Assembly (NCBI RefSeq): GCF_020535545.1
Contig: NZ_CP084752.1
Coordinates: 2,029,501 to 2,093,500 of the forward strand
Direction of reading: 5' to 3'
Length of the DNA: 64,000 bases
Origin: Roseateles sp. XES5
Lineage (GTDB): Bacteria > Pseudomonadota > Alphaproteobacteria > Rhizobiales > Rhizobiaceae
The notes under the pieces are model-generated. The model did not search any database. It worked only from the letters and a program-made list of their open reading frames with translations, and had not been told where the DNA came from. This document shows positions 62,877 through 64,000 of this stretch, piece after piece; the first letter of the stretch is position 1, and the number at the start of each line of letters is the position of its first letter. The translations under genes were made by a program, and so were the position numbers.

Positions 62877-63632
62877 ATGCAAACGATCCTGATCACCGGC
62901 GCATCTTCCGGCTATGGCCTTGAAACCGCCCGTCACTTTCTCGCTGGGGGGTGGAATGTCGTCGCCACCATGCGGCGGCCGGACCCCACCGTCCTGCCGC
63001 AGGCGGAAAACCTGCGCATCCTGCCGCTCGATGTCACCGATGCCGACAGCATCGCGGCCTGCATCGAGGCGGCCGGCTCGGTCGATGTTCTCGTCAACAA
63101 TGCCGGTATCGGTGTCGTCGGCGCTTTCGAGGCGACGCCGATGGCGCATATCCGCCGGGTATTCGATACCAACACCTTCGGCGTCATGGCCATGTGCCAG
63201 GCCGTCATCCCGCAGATGCGTGCCCGCCGGGCGGGCACCATCGTCAACGTGACGTCGAGCGTCACGCTGGCCTCGTTCCCGCTCGCCGCACCCTACAAGG
63301 CCAGCAAGCAGGCAATCGAGGGCTTTTCCGAAGCGCTCGCCGAGGAACTCGCCTTCTTCGGCATCCGCGTGAAGATCGTCGAGCCGGGTTATGCGCCGAC
63401 GACCCGCTTTGCCGGCAACAGCGCCATCAACCCGCTGGACCTGATCCCGGAGGCCTACCAACCCTTTGCCGCGCCGATTTTCGCCGAATTCGGCAACCCG
63501 AAGATGACGACGCGGGAAACCGACGTCGCCGGCGCCATCTGGGCGGCCGCAAACGACACCAGCGCCCAGCGCCATTTCCCGGCCGGAGAGGATGCCGTCC
63601 ACCTCGCGAAGATCCGCCAGTTCGGCGGTTGA
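62877..63632 (+). CDS. SDR family oxidoreductase
   Basis: A 251-residue short-chain dehydrogenase with TGASSGYG (7-14), DVLVNNAGIGVVG and the catalytic Ser (NVTSSVT), Tyr and Lys in APYKASKQAIEG. It resembles SDRs of the retinol/17-beta-hydroxysteroid type from bacteria; the substrate is unknown. The ATG at 62877 has GGAG 7 bp upstream. It follows the AraC gene and is the last intact gene before an insertion-sequence fragment. Confidence 0.87.
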   Translation: MQTILITGASSGYGLETARHFLAGGWNVVATMRRPDPTVLPQAENLRILPLDVTDADSIAACIEAAGSVDVLVNNAGIGVVGAFEATPMAHIRRVFDTNTFGVMAMCQAVIPQMRARRAGTIVNVTSSVTLASFPLAAPYKASKQAIEGFSEALAEELAFFGIRVKIVEPGYAPTTRFAGNSAINPLDLIPEAYQPFAAPIFAEFGNPKMTTRETDVAGAIWAAANDTSAQRHFPAGEDAVHLAKIRQFGG

Positions 63633-63645
63633 TCTGCCTGACGTC

Positions 63646-63675
63646 CCGCGCCGGTCGCGATTGGCTGGCGCGGGC
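63646..63675. repeat. Inverted repeat after the SDR gene
   Basis: CCCGCGCC (63646-63653) and GGCGCGGG (63668-63675) around a 14-base loop, without a T tract. It could be a weak terminator of the SDR transcript or an insertion-sequence relic at the edge of the transposase fragment. Confidence 0.4.
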
Positions 63676-63883
63676 CGGTACGGTTCTTGGGCAGGTCGGC
63701 GAAGGCCATGCCGTTGTCAGTCAGCACGGTATGGATCTTGTAGGGAAAGACCTCGACCACGTTGCGGAGGAAGGCCGTGCCTTCTATCTTTCCAGCGCAG
63801 TCGTGGAATTCGACATGGGTGAACTTGGGGACCCGGTCGATGGCGAGGAACATGATGAGCTTACCGTCGGCATGACGGAACAA
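63660..63883 (-). pseudogene. IS481-family transposase fragment
   Basis: About 70 residues of a DDE transposase/integrase core on the minus strand: RHADGKLIMFLAIDRV, KFTHVEFHDCAGKI, then the second catalytic region FPYKIHTVLTDNGMAF and DLPKNRTGP. IS481 transposases are about 300 residues, so both ends are missing: a stop lies just upstream of the fragment and the frame departs from the family after DLPKNRTGP. It is a relic, not an active element. No terminal inverted repeats or target duplications could be assigned. Confidence 0.8.
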
Positions 63884-63930
63884 TGCCTACGGTCGTCTGA
63901 ATTGTCCACAAAGTCGTCGCCGATGGCCGG

Positions 63931-64000
63931 TCAATCACGAAATGCTCCAGCGACGATCCAGCCGATTGAGCGAAGAATCGCATAAGCGACAGCAGCACCG
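63931..64000 (-). CDS. Possible C-terminal end of a membrane protein (runs off the right edge)
   Basis: On the minus strand an open frame enters from beyond 64000 and gives GAAVAYAILRSIGWIVAGAF then RD and stop (TGA at 63931-63933). The peptide looks like a hydrophobic C-terminal helix of a small membrane protein. With only 22 residues visible the call is tentative. Confidence 0.35.
   Translation of the reverse strand, partial: GAAVAYAILRSIGWIVAGAFRD

Overview
The window reads as a chromosomal core region of an alphaproteobacterium of the order Hyphomicrobiales, most likely family Rhizobiaceae (compatible with Shinella, Ensifer or Rhizobium; genus not resolvable by eye). The reasons are high GC, the hemC-hemD-mitofilin-hemY cluster, the sdhCDAB and mdh-sucCDAB-lpdA arrangements, the atpHAGDC operon following priA, the lysine/alanine-rich N-terminal extension of AtpD, and an Omp19-type lipoprotein. 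No CRISPR array, tRNA, rRNA, prophage, plasmid gene or recognisable defence island was seen.

Layout. 1-3070 (minus): heme synthesis hemC, hemD (frameshifted as sequenced), a mitofilin-like membrane protein and the start of hemY. 3144-6684 (plus): tsaD, gpsA, a YciI-like protein, an EVE-domain protein and an ETF-beta-type lysine methyltransferase. 6741-7169 (minus): a small secreted protein. 7470-10899: succinate dehydrogenase, closed by a terminator. 11043-12815: an Omp19-like lipoprotein and zapE. 12982-24664: a tight TCA block mdh-sucC-sucD-sucA-sucB, five small passenger genes, then lpdA and a terminator. 24747-28600: DUF2867, TraB/GumN-like, XerC-type recombinase and an AAA ATPase. 28659-36755: priA (frameshifted as sequenced), a small membrane protein and atpHAGDC with a terminator. 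36976-39862: a bifunctional GDP-mannose enzyme and two envelope or secreted proteins. 39983-44802: a LysR regulator divergent from an alcohol dehydrogenase, aldehyde dehydrogenase and enolase-superfamily gene, which look like one catabolic unit. 44880-49515: ubiG, small conserved genes, a carbon-nitrogen hydrolase, glutaredoxin, comF and an NDUFAF5-like methyltransferase. 49519-50057: a 58-residue Flp pilin and a small membrane protein. 50194-53647 (minus): mutT, a GNAT, argJ and a parvulin. 53884-56598: secA. 56788-59464: a polysaccharide flippase with a FemAB/BioF2-like protein. 59513-61493 (minus): an acyl-CoA synthetase and a BON-domain protein. 61846-63632: an AraC regulator and an SDR. 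63633-64000: an IS481-type transposase fragment and probably the end of another gene.

The most striking signal is mosaicism, not a new gene system. Several of the most conserved proteins (SdhA, SucC, SucA, AtpA, AtpD, SecA, possibly one SDR) switch mid-gene from rhizobial sequence to sequence typical of Burkholderiales/Comamonadaceae and back, with the switches at strongly conserved stretches. AtpA does so twice and carries an approximately 11-residue betaproteobacterial insertion. Together with two one-base losses in C5 homopolymers (hemD, priA), this points first to a consensus or assembly built from a mixed sample. True interclass recombination is the more exciting but less likely reading. 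I found no convincing undescribed system; the other items are local (a leader-peptide coupling, operator-like palindromes, an uncharacterised catabolic operon).
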